Shown: positions 34,277 to 43,971, counted from the stretch's first letter. The stretch is 64,000 bases of DNA from CALDTK01 sp963837005 (GCA_963837005.1 CAWIMC010000013.1:372001-436000); one strand, 5' to 3'. Notes: generated by a model from the sequence alone, not told the origin. A program made the numbers and translations.

Positions 34277-37028
34277 ATGCGAATCCAACCTGAGTCAGCC
34301 CTATTTACACTTCTGCTTTGCGTGCTCTCGATGGGTAGCCAAGAATGTGCTGGCCAGAGTTTACTGGGTCAACGGCAGTGGCAGCTGGGACGATCTCAGT
34401 CACTGGTCAAAAACCTCCGGAACGCCCACCCCGATAGGGCACATCCCAACGGCGAGAGACGAAGTGATCATTGACGATAATGCCGGGCTCACGGCTGGGG
34501 CGGTACTCACGATACCTCCCGGCGAATTCGAGGTCGGCTCCATCGAGGTCACCACGACGGGCGTCGCCGACTGGGCACTCAATTTCGCCGGCACCTCGGG
34601 CAACCTCGCAGCACTACTCATTTACAGTGATCTATCGCTATCGACAAGCATGTCGGTGACCTACGACGAACCCAACCTGTTTAGGAACGTGTGGAGGTTC
34701 GTCGGCAACGGTACCCACGATATCCAAACCGCTGGCCTAGACCTGCTCCACGTCGAGTTCCGCGACAACGGCACGTTTAGACAAATCGATAACCTGTAAG
34801 CCTCCGAGCGAATTAGGATGTACGGCGGCACGTGGAGGTCGAACAATTTTGAGGTGCGCACTGAATCGCTTCTTTTCCAGGATAGCAACGGAAGTGGAAA
34901 TCCAATTCCGAAGGAATTCGAGGCAGGATCATCAAATATCTACGCAACGGAGTGGAATTCTAGGCTTACATACCGGTCGCTAACTGTATCTGGTAATTAC
35001 AAAATATTTACTGCTCAATTTCTGGGCAGCCCAGGCACTCAATTCCAATCGTTTTCCTTTAATGAGATTCATCTTCTCGAGTTCCCCGACGATTCGCAGG
35101 GTGGGCTTAGTCAAATCGAGTATAACAATTTTGACTGCTCATATTGCACAGTAAGCAAGATTATCATAGAGGACAGTGGCAAGTCACAACTCGCAGGCAC
35201 TTTCACCGTCACCGAACTCCTAGAAGTTACGCTCCCGGGCACTGAAGTTTTTTTTAACGGCGGCAATGGTCGCCTTGACGAAGTAACCATAGGCGGCGCA
35301 ATAAAGACGCCCTCAGTGACGGGGTGCAGCGAACGCACGCGTTTTTCGAATGTATTCAATAATAGTACCACTTGGAGGCGCACCTCTGGTACTCTCCAAG
35401 TCAACGATGCCGAGCTAAACAACATCGTGGCAGAGGGGGGAGCTACCTTTCAGTTGAACAACGGCGTACTGCTCGGGGCCTCCACGGGGTGGACGATCGG
35501 CGATCCACCTAGGTCCTTCGATTACCTCTGGATCGGCAACTCTGGGTCGGCCTTCCGTGACTGGGATGATCCCAACAATTGGAGCCTCGTATCAGGAGGA
35601 TCTTCAGGCTGCATCCCTACGCTCACGGATGACGTAAGGGTTGACAATGCAGCTATATCAAATATGCGCATTCCTGCAGGGGTGGTTGCTCAGTGTCGCA
35701 ATTTTATTTGGACGAATACGAAGTCAAGAACACTACGATTAGATTGAGCCACCATCGTAAAGTCTGAACTTCAAGTCACCGGTGATTTTCAAATCAGCGC
35801 CAGCACTCGTGTGGAAGGCACCAATTTTCACGGGATTACCTTCCTGGGCTCTGGCGAGTCTACGGTATCGGCAGATGGAGTCGATTTACCCAATGTCCTT
35901 TTCGAAAGTGGAACCGGGACCTGGAACTTAGCAAGTGACTTCAAAAGCACCCGAATTGACTTCCTTGGCGGCTCCTTCAACACCGGAGGATTTTCTGTGA
36001 GGACCGACCTGTGGAGATCACTCGAGCAGGCGTCAAAAAACTATAATTTTGGCTCTTCAGAGATCCAGGTAGATGGCGAGTTTTTATTGGCGCAATTTCC
36101 GACGAGCAACGTTACCCTCGATGCTGGCACGAGCTTAATCGTTTGCGAATCAATAAAAGCCTCGGGGCTCACACTGAACGATCTTAGACTTCTAAATTCT
36201 ACAACGATACCCCTCCCTAATTTCCCGATGCAGGCTAACGTGCTCTACCTCGCCGGTAGTGCACCACTTCTTGCGTCGGCGGACCTCTCCGTCGCAGAAC
36301 TCGTGTTCGAAGTTGATGGGGCAAGCCTAGAACTCAGCCCCAGCGCACAGCTTACTGTAAGCGATGCAATCACGAGTCTTGCCTCGGGGACAAACCCGGG
36401 TCGATTAGCGTCACGGACAGCAGGTTCGAGATTCGAACTGGACAAGCCGACCGGCAACCTATGCGTATCCGGGCCTGTCGCCTTCCAAGACATCGAGTTC
36501 GTGGGTCCAGGTATCATGCACGCGCCACAGGGCATCGACGATGGCAATAACGCAGGAATCGAATTCGACAATGCAATCGGATCGAGTACGCTCTACTGGG
36601 TTGGCGGGAGTGGTTCATGGACAACATCCAGCAATTGGTCTGGCCGGACGGGTGGATGTCCAGCCGGACGCAGCCCGGGTGCGCGCTCTTCGGTGATTAT
36701 CGACGATAATGGCTTGTTCCAAGCGGACGATCAAATCGACATCGTCGGACCTATCGGCATTGATGCTATGACCTTTTCAAATTCGAGCAAAGGGGTAATA
36801 CTCCAGATCACCGACGACATGGAGGCCCAATCACTTACGATATCGGGGGGCGACCTCACCCTGCGCGGTAGTCGGTTTGAAGTAATCGGACAAACTACTC
36901 TCCCGACCCCCGGCGTCCTCATTTCCGACCTTGACGAAGGCTTCACCACTGGGGGCCTGTCAAATACGGCGGGACTAGTGATCGTGCGGGCAGGCTCGAC
37001 TGCCACCGTCAAAACCTTAATCCCATGA
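34277..37028 (+). pseudogene. Broken secreted repeat protein: one frameshift and two in-frame stops
   Basis: A signal peptide (LFTLLLCVLSMGSQECAGQ) starts at ATG 34277. Near 34362 one extra base moves the frame, after which YWVNGSGSWDDLSHWS begins the mature protein. The same frame then runs through TAA (34797-34799) and TGA (35745-35747) to 37028 with continuous protein-like sequence on both sides. Repeated modules open with YLWIGNSG..DWDDPNNWS and LYWVGGSGSWTTSSNWS, typical of large Bacteroidota surface proteins. It has no sorting domain of its own. The next gene starts in an ATGA overlap with its stop, so they were an operon. Its middle is more AT-rich than the surroundings. Confidence 0.75.
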
Positions 37029-38452
37029 GAGAATCGATATACAAGTCTGCGCAGACTCTTGTCGCATTTTTAATATTTTCCTTACTGCCCACAATGATGA
37101 CTGCCCAGCTGCTCAATCAAGCAGGGGGAGCGATCGTCGTAGAATCAGGTGCAACGCTAACGGTAGAAGGTGATCTGCAGAATGAAGCTGCATCTGCTGT
37201 AAACAACTCGGGACGGCTAGTTCTAAAGGGCAACTTTACCAATGCAGGCACCCTCAACTCGAACGCCACTCAATCCACGATTGCTTTTCGAGGGTCAAAT
37301 CCAACTTCCTTTAGCGTGGGCGGTCCGGTGAATATCAAGCACCTCGAAAACCGAAAGATAGACGCGGACGTCGATCTGCTCGGCGAGTTCACGGTGACGG
37401 GGTCGATCGACCTGGCATCAGCTAAGAACTCACTCTTGCTGGTCGGAGACTCCGATCTACGGCTGGAGGCACAAGTTCCCGTTACCGGAGCGTCGTCTAA
37501 CAGATACATTGCTACAAACGGTACAGGCTTCTTGGTTCGGGAGATTGATGCGGCAGGCTCGGTTGAGTTTCCGGTGGGTAGCGTGAGCGGGTTCTCCGAA
37601 CTCCGTAGCGACCTTACCGGGAGCACGTTCACCAATGCCAGTGTGCGCGTTCGAGCCCTCGACGAGGCAGCCCCGGACCTACCTGCGGGGTCGGCGGACT
37701 ATATCGCCCGACACTGGGAGATCGTGGCCGAGAACATCACGGATTACAGCAACACCATTAGTGCTGATTACCTCCCGGCGGACGTGGTGGGCTCCGAAAC
37801 ATTTATCGTCGGTGCCAGCTATGCGGACGGGACGTGGAGCTATGCCGGTGCAGGGCGGACGGCGCAGACGTTAGTGGGTACAGTTTCGGCTGGTAACGCG
37901 GTGTTCTCGGGTTTTGGCAGCAGCCCACTCCCCGTCGAGCTCATCAGTTTTGCCGCAAGGCGTACAGCAAACAGTACAGTAGCTCTGACATGGCAGACCG
38001 CTAGTGAGCGGGGTACCGATCACTTTGCCGTAGAGCGAAGCCACGATGCCATGACCTGGATCAGGATCGGAACGCGGGATGCCGCTAGGGATAGTGACCA
38101 GACGCGGGCGTACGACTTCGTAGACGCAGCCACAATTGCCCTACACGGCCAGGTCTACTACCGCCTGCGTATCAATGACGTAGACGGAAGCTATGAATAT
38201 TCGGACGTGCGGGCTATCAGCGATGCGGATTCGAAAGCAGTGGTGTCCTTCTTTCCGAATCCGACATCGGATGTGCTGCGCGTGACTACGCAGGAGGAAG
38301 TGGTGAGCCTGCGGGTATTCGACCAGACGGGACGAAAGGTTCGCGCCGTGCGGGCCGCCGAGGTACGGTTAGGTGATCTGCCGAGCGGGATGTATCGCGT
38401 GGAATTGACGACGGCGGGTGCGCAGTACAATGAAGCAGTAGTGGTACAGTAG
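37025..38452 (+). CDS. T9SS type A surface protein, 475 aa
   Basis: A signal peptide (TLVAFLIFSLLPTMMTAQ) precedes a beta-rich stalk with repeated short strands (GGAIVVESGATLTVEGDLQN), an FN3-like domain (VALTWQTASERGTDHFAVER, then YYRLRINDVDGSYEYSDVR) and a T9SS type A sorting domain (VSFFPNPTSDVLRVTT, MYRVELTTAGAQYNEAVVVQ). It should cross the outer membrane by T9SS and be anchored on the surface. The ATG overlaps the stop of the broken gene upstream. No enzymatic domain is visible. Confidence 0.87.
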   Translation: MRESIYKSAQTLVAFLIFSLLPTMMTAQLLNQAGGAIVVESGATLTVEGDLQNEAASAVNNSGRLVLKGNFTNAGTLNSNATQSTIAFRGSNPTSFSVGGPVNIKHLENRKIDADVDLLGEFTVTGSIDLASAKNSLLLVGDSDLRLEAQVPVTGASSNRYIATNGTGFLVREIDAAGSVEFPVGSVSGFSELRSDLTGSTFTNASVRVRALDEAAPDLPAGSADYIARHWEIVAENITDYSNTISADYLPADVVGSETFIVGASYADGTWSYAGAGRTAQTLVGTVSAGNAVFSGFGSSPLPVELISFAARRTANSTVALTWQTASERGTDHFAVERSHDAMTWIRIGTRDAARDSDQTRAYDFVDAATIALHGQVYYRLRINDVDGSYEYSDVRAISDADSKAVVSFFPNPTSDVLRVTTQEEVVSLRVFDQTGRKVRAVRAAEVRLGDLPSGMYRVELTTAGAQYNEAVVVQ

Positions 38453-38551
38453 AGCAGAACCCTATTTTGCGAGGCGACCGCCTGCCCTCGGGCTCGGCCA
38501 CGAAGAGCATGTTGCCTACCAGCCCGAGATGCTGCCGCGGGGCCAGTGGGC

Positions 38552-38583
38552 GGCTTTCGCCAAAACGTGTTTTGGCGAAAGCC
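38552..38583. terminator. Perfect inverted pair of the dispersed motif, terminator-like hairpin
   Basis: GGCTTTCGCCAAAAC (38552-38566), GT, then its exact reverse complement (38569-38583). The pair forms a 15-bp stem with a 2-nt centre (a slightly larger loop in RNA), 100 nt after the stop of the T9SS gene. Inverted pairs of uptake sequences in Neisseria and Haemophilus often serve as terminators. Confidence 0.7.
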
Positions 38584-38744
38584 CTACACTCTTTTCGCTC
38601 AAAAGAGAAGTCCACGTCCCGGCCCACCTCCAGCAGGACCCAAAGTGTCGAATTCGCCAGTCGAAGTCATGCCTCCAGCCTACCTAAAACCAGGTAGCGG
38701 CACAATGCTTGATGCACACCCCGCGCTCCGAACCTCTCGCCCGC

Positions 38745-39953
38745 ATGCTCCTCCGAACCCTCTCACTCCTGCTCGGCCTCCTGTCCGCGACCCTCGGCCT
38801 CGCCCAAACCACCTATTACGTCACGACCACGGGCACCGACGCCGCCACCCGCGACGGCCGCTCCGCGCAGACCGCCTGGGCGAGTCTTGCCTTTGCGTGC
38901 GAGCAGGTCCCCGCGGGCGCTAACACGATTAGCCTCGGCACCGGCACCTTCGTCGCTACCCGCACGGCCGCCCCCAAGGCAGGCGTCACCATCCAGGGCC
39001 AGGGTGCCGACGAGACTACCCTCACCAACGCCGCGTCCTTCGTGGCCTCCGCCACGGCGCACTGCGACTTTATCACCAACGCCGACAACTTCCTCGTCAA
39101 GATCGCCAACAAGGCGCACGGCGTCACGATCCGAGACCTAACTTTCGAGTCACCGGACGACAATCCACTGTACGGCGCCATCCACGCCATCTACACGGAC
39201 GACATCGAGGTCGACCGCGTCACCGTCCACAACTTCGCCTGGGCCGGGATCTTCATGCGGCAGTGCAAACGCATCCGCGTGCGCCGCTCCCTCTTCGACG
39301 ACGCCAGCTACGAAAAGCACTGTAGCGAGTGGGGCGGGGGCCTCAGGACGCGCTACGTCAAGGAGGTCGAGATCGACGGCAACACCTTCCAGACCACCAA
39401 GGGCGGCGGCTACGGCTACAAGGCCTCCGGGCACGAGGCCACCCGCATCCACGGTAATCTCTTCCGCAACAAGATCACCGCCAAGCCTAACGACGGCAGG
39501 CCCTTCGACCTCGAGTCCGCGCACGAGTTCGAGTACGGTCTGGAGATCTACGACAACGTCTTCAACGGTATGGTGTCGGTGCCGCGGCAAGGCAACAACA
39601 CGACGACCTCCCACGCGACAGGTGCCAAATTCGACTACGCCATCCGCATCCACGACAACGTCTTCCACGGCTCCGGGGGCGTCGAGGGGCCACGCTCCAA
39701 CCTGATCATCGACCACAACTACTTCGCGAATACCTGGGGGAACAGCGGCCGCGTCTACGAGATCCACGGCGGGCAGAATGCGGGTCCGACGCTGATCCAC
39801 CACAACGTGGCCGAGTGCTCGATGGGCTTCGTGTTCAAGAAGAACGACCTCAACGAGAACATCAGCATCCTCAACAACACTGTCTTCCTCGTCAACTCGG
39901 CGCGCAACAACTTCCCGACCAGCTTCCTGGAGGTGAGCGGGGCGGTCGGCTAA
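38745..39953 (+). CDS. Right-handed beta-helix (pectate-lyase-like) surface protein, N-terminal piece
   Basis: ATG 38745 gives a signal peptide (MLLRTLSLLLGLLSATLGLA). It is followed by the classic start of DUF1565/parallel beta-helix proteins (TTYYVTTTGTDAATRDG, AWASLAFACEQVPAG). Beta-helix rungs recur (GVTIRDLTFESPDDNPLYG, VEIDGNTF, LIIDHNYFANTWGNSG). The frame ends at a TAA (39951-39953) created by one apparently extra T: without it the text reads GAVGNWQVKNN and continues in the next piece. Such proteins bind or cleave polysaccharides; no catalytic site is assigned. Confidence 0.83.
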   Translation: MLLRTLSLLLGLLSATLGLAQTTYYVTTTGTDAATRDGRSAQTAWASLAFACEQVPAGANTISLGTGTFVATRTAAPKAGVTIQGQGADETTLTNAASFVASATAHCDFITNADNFLVKIANKAHGVTIRDLTFESPDDNPLYGAIHAIYTDDIEVDRVTVHNFAWAGIFMRQCKRIRVRRSLFDDASYEKHCSEWGGGLRTRYVKEVEIDGNTFQTTKGGGYGYKASGHEATRIHGNLFRNKITAKPNDGRPFDLESAHEFEYGLEIYDNVFNGMVSVPRQGNNTTTSHATGAKFDYAIRIHDNVFHGSGGVEGPRSNLIIDHNYFANTWGNSGRVYEIHGGQNAGPTLIHHNVAECSMGFVFKKNDLNENISILNNTVFLVNSARNNFPTSFLEVSGAVG

Positions 39954-39954
39954 C

Positions 39955-40818
39955 TGGCAGGTCAAGAACAACATCATTATCTCGGTCGACCCCGTGAGCC
40001 CGGACAAGCGCTCGGGCTTCAGCCGCGGCAGCTTGCCGAGTTCGGGGATGACGCTTTCGCAAAACCTGGCCTACAAGGTGAGCAACGTCCCCGCGGGAAC
40101 GATGGAGGCCGACCCACAACTCGCACTCACCGGCGGAAAACCGACGGCCTACTACCACCCCGCCGGTGCGAGCAGCCCCGTAGTGGATGCGGGCGTCGAC
40201 GTAGGTCTGCCCTTCGAAGGCCGCGCCCCGGACATCGGTGCGTATGAGTGGGTCCACCCGCCCGTCGCGAGTCCGGTGCTCTACATGCTCGCCACCACCT
40301 CTAGTACCGTGTCTCTCACCTGGACGGCGCCCCGTACCGGCGACAATGTGCTTACCCACGAGCTGTATCAAGACGGTAAACTCGTCGCAACCCTCACCGG
40401 CACGCAGACCAGTCACCGCGTCACCGGCCTCCTGCCGGCCACGAAGTACACGTTCGAGGTTTGGGCTGTCTCTGGGACGACCGGCAAGAGCGACGTACTC
40501 ACCGTCACGACGGCCCGCGTGAGCGCGATCGAGGAGGTGACCGCGTCGACCCTCAGCCCAGGCGTCCACCACTCCGGTTTTAGCCCGAACGGCGACGGCG
40601 TCAATGATGCCTTCGTACTACCGGTCCCGGATCGGGGTAGCGTGTTAGCCCTTCGGGTCTACGACCGGCGTGGGGCGGAGGTCTACCGCTCGGAGGCTTA
40701 CGACAATGACTGGGGCGGGGAAGTGTCTGGACAACCGCTTGCCGCCGGGACGTACTTCTACCGCGCTGCCGTAGGTGGGGAGAACTTGTACTGGGGCTAC
40801 GTCGAGATTCAGTATTAG
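39955..40818 (+). CDS. Beta-helix protein, C-terminal piece: FN3 and gliding/T9SS type B domain
   Basis: It continues the previous gene after the frame break (WQVKNNIIISVDP). It ends the beta-helix (FEGRAPDIGAYEW), adds an FN3 domain (TVSLTWTAPRTGDNVLTHE, TKYTFEVWAVSG) and closes with a gliding-motility-associated, T9SS type B sorting domain (FSPNGDGVNDAFVLP, VYDRRGAEVYRSEAYDNDW, LYWGYVEIQY). Removing a single T joins the two into one protein of about 690 residues. Confidence 0.83.
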   Translation, partial: WQVKNNIIISVDPVSPDKRSGFSRGSLPSSGMTLSQNLAYKVSNVPAGTMEADPQLALTGGKPTAYYHPAGASSPVVDAGVDVGLPFEGRAPDIGAYEWVHPPVASPVLYMLATTSSTVSLTWTAPRTGDNVLTHELYQDGKLVATLTGTQTSHRVTGLLPATKYTFEVWAVSGTTGKSDVLTVTTARVSAIEEVTASTLSPGVHHSGFSPNGDGVNDAFVLPVPDRGSVLALRVYDRRGAEVYRSEAYDNDWGGEVSGQPLAAGTYFYRAAVGGENLYWGYVEIQY

Positions 40819-40913
40819 TGCGATGCGCGATCCGGTATTGGTACGATGCGATGGGCAGGATTCGAGCGCTACGGCTCTCGCCCTTTGCGTCGAGGCGGTG
40901 GAAGCCTTATTGG

Positions 40914-41411
40914 CTACAGCCGCTTAATGTCTTGCCCGACTAAGTTAACAAACGCGAGATAATCAGTCGGATGTCTCAAAGACAGCAGCCGAACCCACTT
41001 CCCATCAACCAAAATCTTAATCAAATATTGAGGCCGCGAGATGAAGCTCTCGTACTGGATCGAGGTATAAGCTTCGATGTCGCCAAACCGATAGATCTGA
41101 CCTTCGCGATCCACGATGCCGTATTGATTTCTTTCCTTCGACAAGTCGGTTAAGGTCAAAGACTTATCGCCAGGATCGACGCGCACGGTCGTACGCCAGC
41201 GGAGCGGTACTTCTCTCAACTGAAAGGCCAACATCGCAAGCAGAACCAGGGGAAGTATCCAGGCGGCCAGCGCCACAGGTCCGAGCGCGCCGACGAATGC
41301 GGTAAGCATGAGTCCGCCTACGAAAGCGACGATCATCCCTGCGATCAACTTGGTGACGAATGGATTCCACATCGAGCGATGATTCGAGTCGAAAACGCGC
41401 GGATAAGCCAT
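40914..41411 (-). CDS. Small membrane protein of unknown function, 165 aa
   Basis: Two adjacent hydrophobic segments (LIAGMIVAFVGGLMLTAFV and VALAAWILPLVLLAMLAF) are followed by a soluble tail of about 90 residues. The tail carries alternating beta-type sequence (TVRVDPGDKSLTLTDLSKER, YRFGDIEAYTSIQYES). The tail resembles the pleckstrin-like domains of small bacterial membrane proteins, but that is only an impression. It is convergent with the beta-helix gene and divergent from the next membrane gene. Confidence 0.7.
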   Translation of the reverse strand: MAYPRVFDSNHRSMWNPFVTKLIAGMIVAFVGGLMLTAFVGALGPVALAAWILPLVLLAMLAFQLREVPLRWRTTVRVDPGDKSLTLTDLSKERNQYGIVDREGQIYRFGDIEAYTSIQYESFISRPQYLIKILVDGKWVRLLSLRHPTDYLAFVNLVGQDIKRL

Positions 41412-41469
41412 ACGGGCAGGGTTTTAGGAGGCTGGAAACTACTCCGCCACGGAGACTTCGCTAGCCTCC

Positions 41470-41477
41470 TACCTTCC
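41470..41477 (+). promoter_or_regulatory. TACCTTCC promoter-like element
   Basis: It ends 4 nt before the GTG start at 41482 and is identical to the octamers before the starts at 1863, 7439 and 30627. Confidence 0.45.
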
Positions 41478-41481
41478 GCCC

Positions 41482-41994
41482 GTGCCCCAAAGCTTTATCC
41501 CACAAGCCACCCGCCTCGGCCGCATCCGCATTGCCCTGGTCCTCGTCATGCTCGGGCTCTTCCTAGCCGGCGTCACCGCCTTCCCGCTCCTGGCCGAGGT
41601 CAACTTTCTCGCCGACCTCCTCACCGACGGTTCCGGCAACCTCGACCCGGCCGCCTACGCCGGGCTCACCGCCTGGATCCTCACCGTCCGCGAAGGCCTC
41701 GACGTCACCTACGCCCGCTACCCCTTCATCGCTTACGGCACGGACTGGCTCGCCTTCGGCCACCTCATGATTATGCTCTTCTTCATCCTCCCCTACCGCG
41801 AGCCCGCCCGCTACGAAGGCGTCCTGTGGGTCGGGGTCTGGATGTCGGTGCTCGTCTTCCCCCTGGCCTTCATCTGCGGACCCATCCGCGGCATCCCCTG
41901 GTATTGGCAACTCGTAGACTGCGCCTTCGGTCTACTCTGCATCCCGCCCCTCCTCTACGCCCTTCACCACACCCGACGCCTACCCCAAGTCTAG
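41482..41994 (+). CDS. Polytopic membrane protein, 170 aa
   Basis: Four hydrophobic segments are visible (IALVLVMLGLFLAGVTAFPLL, WLAFGHLMIMLFFILPY, VLWVGVWMSVLVFPLAFICG and a C-terminal LVDCAFGLLCIPPLLYAL). The start is GTG 41482, supported by the promoter-like octamer directly upstream. I do not recognise a named family. It stands alone before the repeat-rich stretch at 42 kb. Confidence 0.75.
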   Translation: MPQSFIPQATRLGRIRIALVLVMLGLFLAGVTAFPLLAEVNFLADLLTDGSGNLDPAAYAGLTAWILTVREGLDVTYARYPFIAYGTDWLAFGHLMIMLFFILPYREPARYEGVLWVGVWMSVLVFPLAFICGPIRGIPWYWQLVDCAFGLLCIPPLLYALHHTRRLPQV

Positions 41995-42027
41995 TGCGCA
42001 CCCCAGGCCCCGAGCAGCCTTCCCCAC

Positions 42028-42189
42028 ATGGGCTTCGCGGACTTAGCCAACGTCTCCAACCGCAACAACCGCAACCTCCAGCGCACCCCCGAGCGCCACT
42101 ACTGGACCAAGGACCGGCTCGACAAGCGCGACGGGACAGAAATACGCACACCCAACACCGACCTCGCACCGTCCCGTCGGGCGCGCGTC
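42028..42189 (+). pseudogene. Truncated MGFAD-type small protein, cut by a repeat array
   Basis: Its first residues, MGFADLANVSNRNNRNLQRT, closely match the start of the intact 78-aa protein at 42977, and YWTKDR and a basic stretch follow. Where the intact copy has a membrane helix, this one runs into the hairpin repeats at 42190. It is best read as a paralogue truncated by repeat insertion. Confidence 0.6.
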
Positions 42190-42352
42190 TGCCGAGCCGT
42201 GTTTGCCTGGCTCCCGCCAGGTCCACAGCCGTTGGACGTGCCCGCACCTGGCAGGAGCCAGGCAAACACCGCCCGTGCACCGTCCCGTCGAGCCATCATG
42301 CGCGCGTCTGCCGAGCCGTGTTTGCCTGGCTCCCGCCAGGTCCACAGCCGTA
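42190..42352. repeat. Hairpin repeat array, third locus
   Basis: One and a half units of the same family as 29976-30592: GTTTGCCTGGCTCCCGCCAGGT-type arm, a spacer with CCACAGCCGTTGGACGTGCC, the inverted arm, then CATCATGCGC and another arm. Sequence is nearly identical to the 30.2-30.5 kb units, 12 kb away. The rest of the gap to 42501 holds no recognised gene. Confidence 0.88.
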
Positions 42353-42501
42353 TCGACATCGAGGCGCAGGTGTGCGGGCGGGAGTCAAGGGCTTTATGCT
42401 TGCTACTTTAGGATTTGTTGCAGTGTTTAAGGGTGGCCCACCCCTAAACACCTATCGTCTATCGAGTTTTCTAAAGTCACACCCACGCCTCCCCCCACCC
42501 C

Positions 42502-42927
42502 ATGCGCCCTTTATTCCTTTCTATCCTTCTCGCTCTCGCTATAGGGCAGGCGCACGCCCAAATTGCCGACACCGCCGCCGTTGCCCCCCTGCTCCAAATC
42601 TCCATTTTCTTCGCGGGCGGCAGCGCCTATGTCTACCCCGAGGAGGCGCAGCGGCTCCGTGTATTCCTGGACGCCGTACCAGGCCTCGACAACTACGGCG
42701 TCGAGGTACAGGGGCACACCGACGACATCGGCGACCGCGCCTACAATCTTCGCCTCTCCGCCGCCCGCAGCGCCATGGTCCGCGAGCAACTGCTGGCCTA
42801 TCCTCTACAAAGTGCGGCCATCGAGTTGCTGCCCCTCGGTGAGGACGCCCCCAGCTACGACAACGCCACCTGGCAAGGCAAACTCAGCAATCGACGGGTC
42901 GACGTGATCTTGAAGCCGATGATGTAA
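42502..42927 (+). CDS. OmpA-family C-terminal domain protein, 141 aa
   Basis: A signal peptide (LSILLALAIGQAHAQ) is followed by a lone OmpA-like peptidoglycan-binding domain: ISIFFAGGSAYVYPEEAQRL, the hallmark VEVQGHTDDIGDRAYNLRLS with the diaminopimelate-binding Asp and Arg region, and NRRVDVIL near the end. It should be periplasmic and bind peptidoglycan. It lacks a lipobox and a beta-barrel, so it is a minimal member of the family. Confidence 0.9.
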   Translation: MRPLFLSILLALAIGQAHAQIADTAAVAPLLQISIFFAGGSAYVYPEEAQRLRVFLDAVPGLDNYGVEVQGHTDDIGDRAYNLRLSAARSAMVREQLLAYPLQSAAIELLPLGEDAPSYDNATWQGKLSNRRVDVILKPMM

Positions 42928-42976
42928 AGCTCGTAAGTACCTGTAGCATTCGCGACGGCAGATATACATTTAACGC

Positions 42977-43213
42977 ATGGGCTTCGCCGACGCAACCATC
43001 ATCTCGCTGCGCAACAATCGCCACTTACAACGCACCCCCACGCGGGACTACTGGATCGACGACCGCTTTCCTGGTCGACTTTCCTCCTCCTCTAGGCCAC
43101 CCATCGACATGGTGCACCGTAGTCGGCTAGCCAGGCGCGAGGCGCGGATCAAGCTCATAGTCGCACTCATGCTCGTATTGATGGTGATGTTCCTAATATT
43201 CGTCGCTTTCTGA
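42977..43213 (+). CDS. Small MGFAD protein with C-terminal membrane helix, 78 aa
   Basis: It starts MGFADATIISLRNNRHLQRT, has YWIDDR and a basic spacer, and ends in one hydrophobic helix (LIVALMLVLMVMFLIFVAF). The N-terminal half is shared with the truncated copy at 42028, which shows that it is a real protein family in this genome. A TACATTTA promoter-like element lies at 42965-42972. It is probably a tail-anchored inner-membrane protein; function unknown. Confidence 0.75.
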   Translation: MGFADATIISLRNNRHLQRTPTRDYWIDDRFPGRLSSSSRPPIDMVHRSRLARREARIKLIVALMLVLMVMFLIFVAF

Positions 43214-43291
43214 AATCAGCAGCCGATGATGCCTGGCATGTCCACAGCGTGGATTAAGTCTCGACACAAGCGCAAGCTCGATGCAGTAGGC

Positions 43292-43834
43292 CTACCAAAC
43301 CACCACCTCGATCACCTCGCTCCCCCCTCGTATAGCCATGAGGTAGTACACCCCGGCAGGCAAGGCTAGTTCATCTCGTAAGCGCGTCCGCAAACCGGCC
43401 GCCGCGTTGCCCGACACCTCGCCCCGACCGGCACCGAGCACATCGATCACGCGGTAGGTCTGCGCACCACCTAGATCACAGCCCTCCCCGGCCGATACAT
43501 AGTCCGACCAGGCATCCGTACCGTCGTGGTCGACTTGTCGCAAACGGTACAGCACCTGCCCACTGGGTACTAGCGCATCGATAAACTCATACGCACGCAT
43601 CGATGCCGTGGTGCCGCCGCCAGACACGAAGCCCACCATCTTCTCGACCGCGACGCCGCCAATTTCCTCGGTGCGCAGCACTTCAAATCCTGCGTTGTCG
43701 GTCTCCGAAGCCGTCTCCCAGGCAAGGGCTACGACATCGCACGTCTCTCGGATCGCCTCGAAGTCCGTGAGTTCGACGGGCAGTGTGCCCCCCATCGACG
43801 CGCAGTCGCCGGTACGAGGACCGTTGAAACCCAA
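43292..43834 (-). CDS. Secreted protein, C-terminal piece with FN3-like and sorting-type end
   Basis: It contains the linker typical before T9SS tails (GTLPVELTDFEAIRETCDVV) and an FN3-like segment (LAWETASETDNAGFEVLRTE, VLYRLRQVDHDGTDAWSDYV). It ends in a degenerate sorting-like domain (ELALPAGVYYLMAIRGG). It is the C-terminus of the gene starting at 44355: a single extra G near 43832 (FGFNGPRTG) and a second frame break near 43978 separate the parts. Confidence 0.7.
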   Translation of the reverse strand: MGFNGPRTGDCASMGGTLPVELTDFEAIRETCDVVALAWETASETDNAGFEVLRTEEIGGVAVEKMVGFVSGGGTTASMRAYEFIDALVPSGQVLYRLRQVDHDGTDAWSDYVSAGEGCDLGGAQTYRVIDVLGAGRGEVSGNAAAGLRTRLRDELALPAGVYYLMAIRGGSEVIEVVVW

Positions 43835-43971
43835 ATGCCTGTACGGCCCGCTCTAACACGTCGACCGTAAAGTCACCAGCTACACCACCGTAAGTAGCAT
43901 TTCCGAACTGGACCCATCCGATGCGTCTGGAGAGGTTGACTTGTATCGGGATGTACGGAAAGTTGGGGAGG

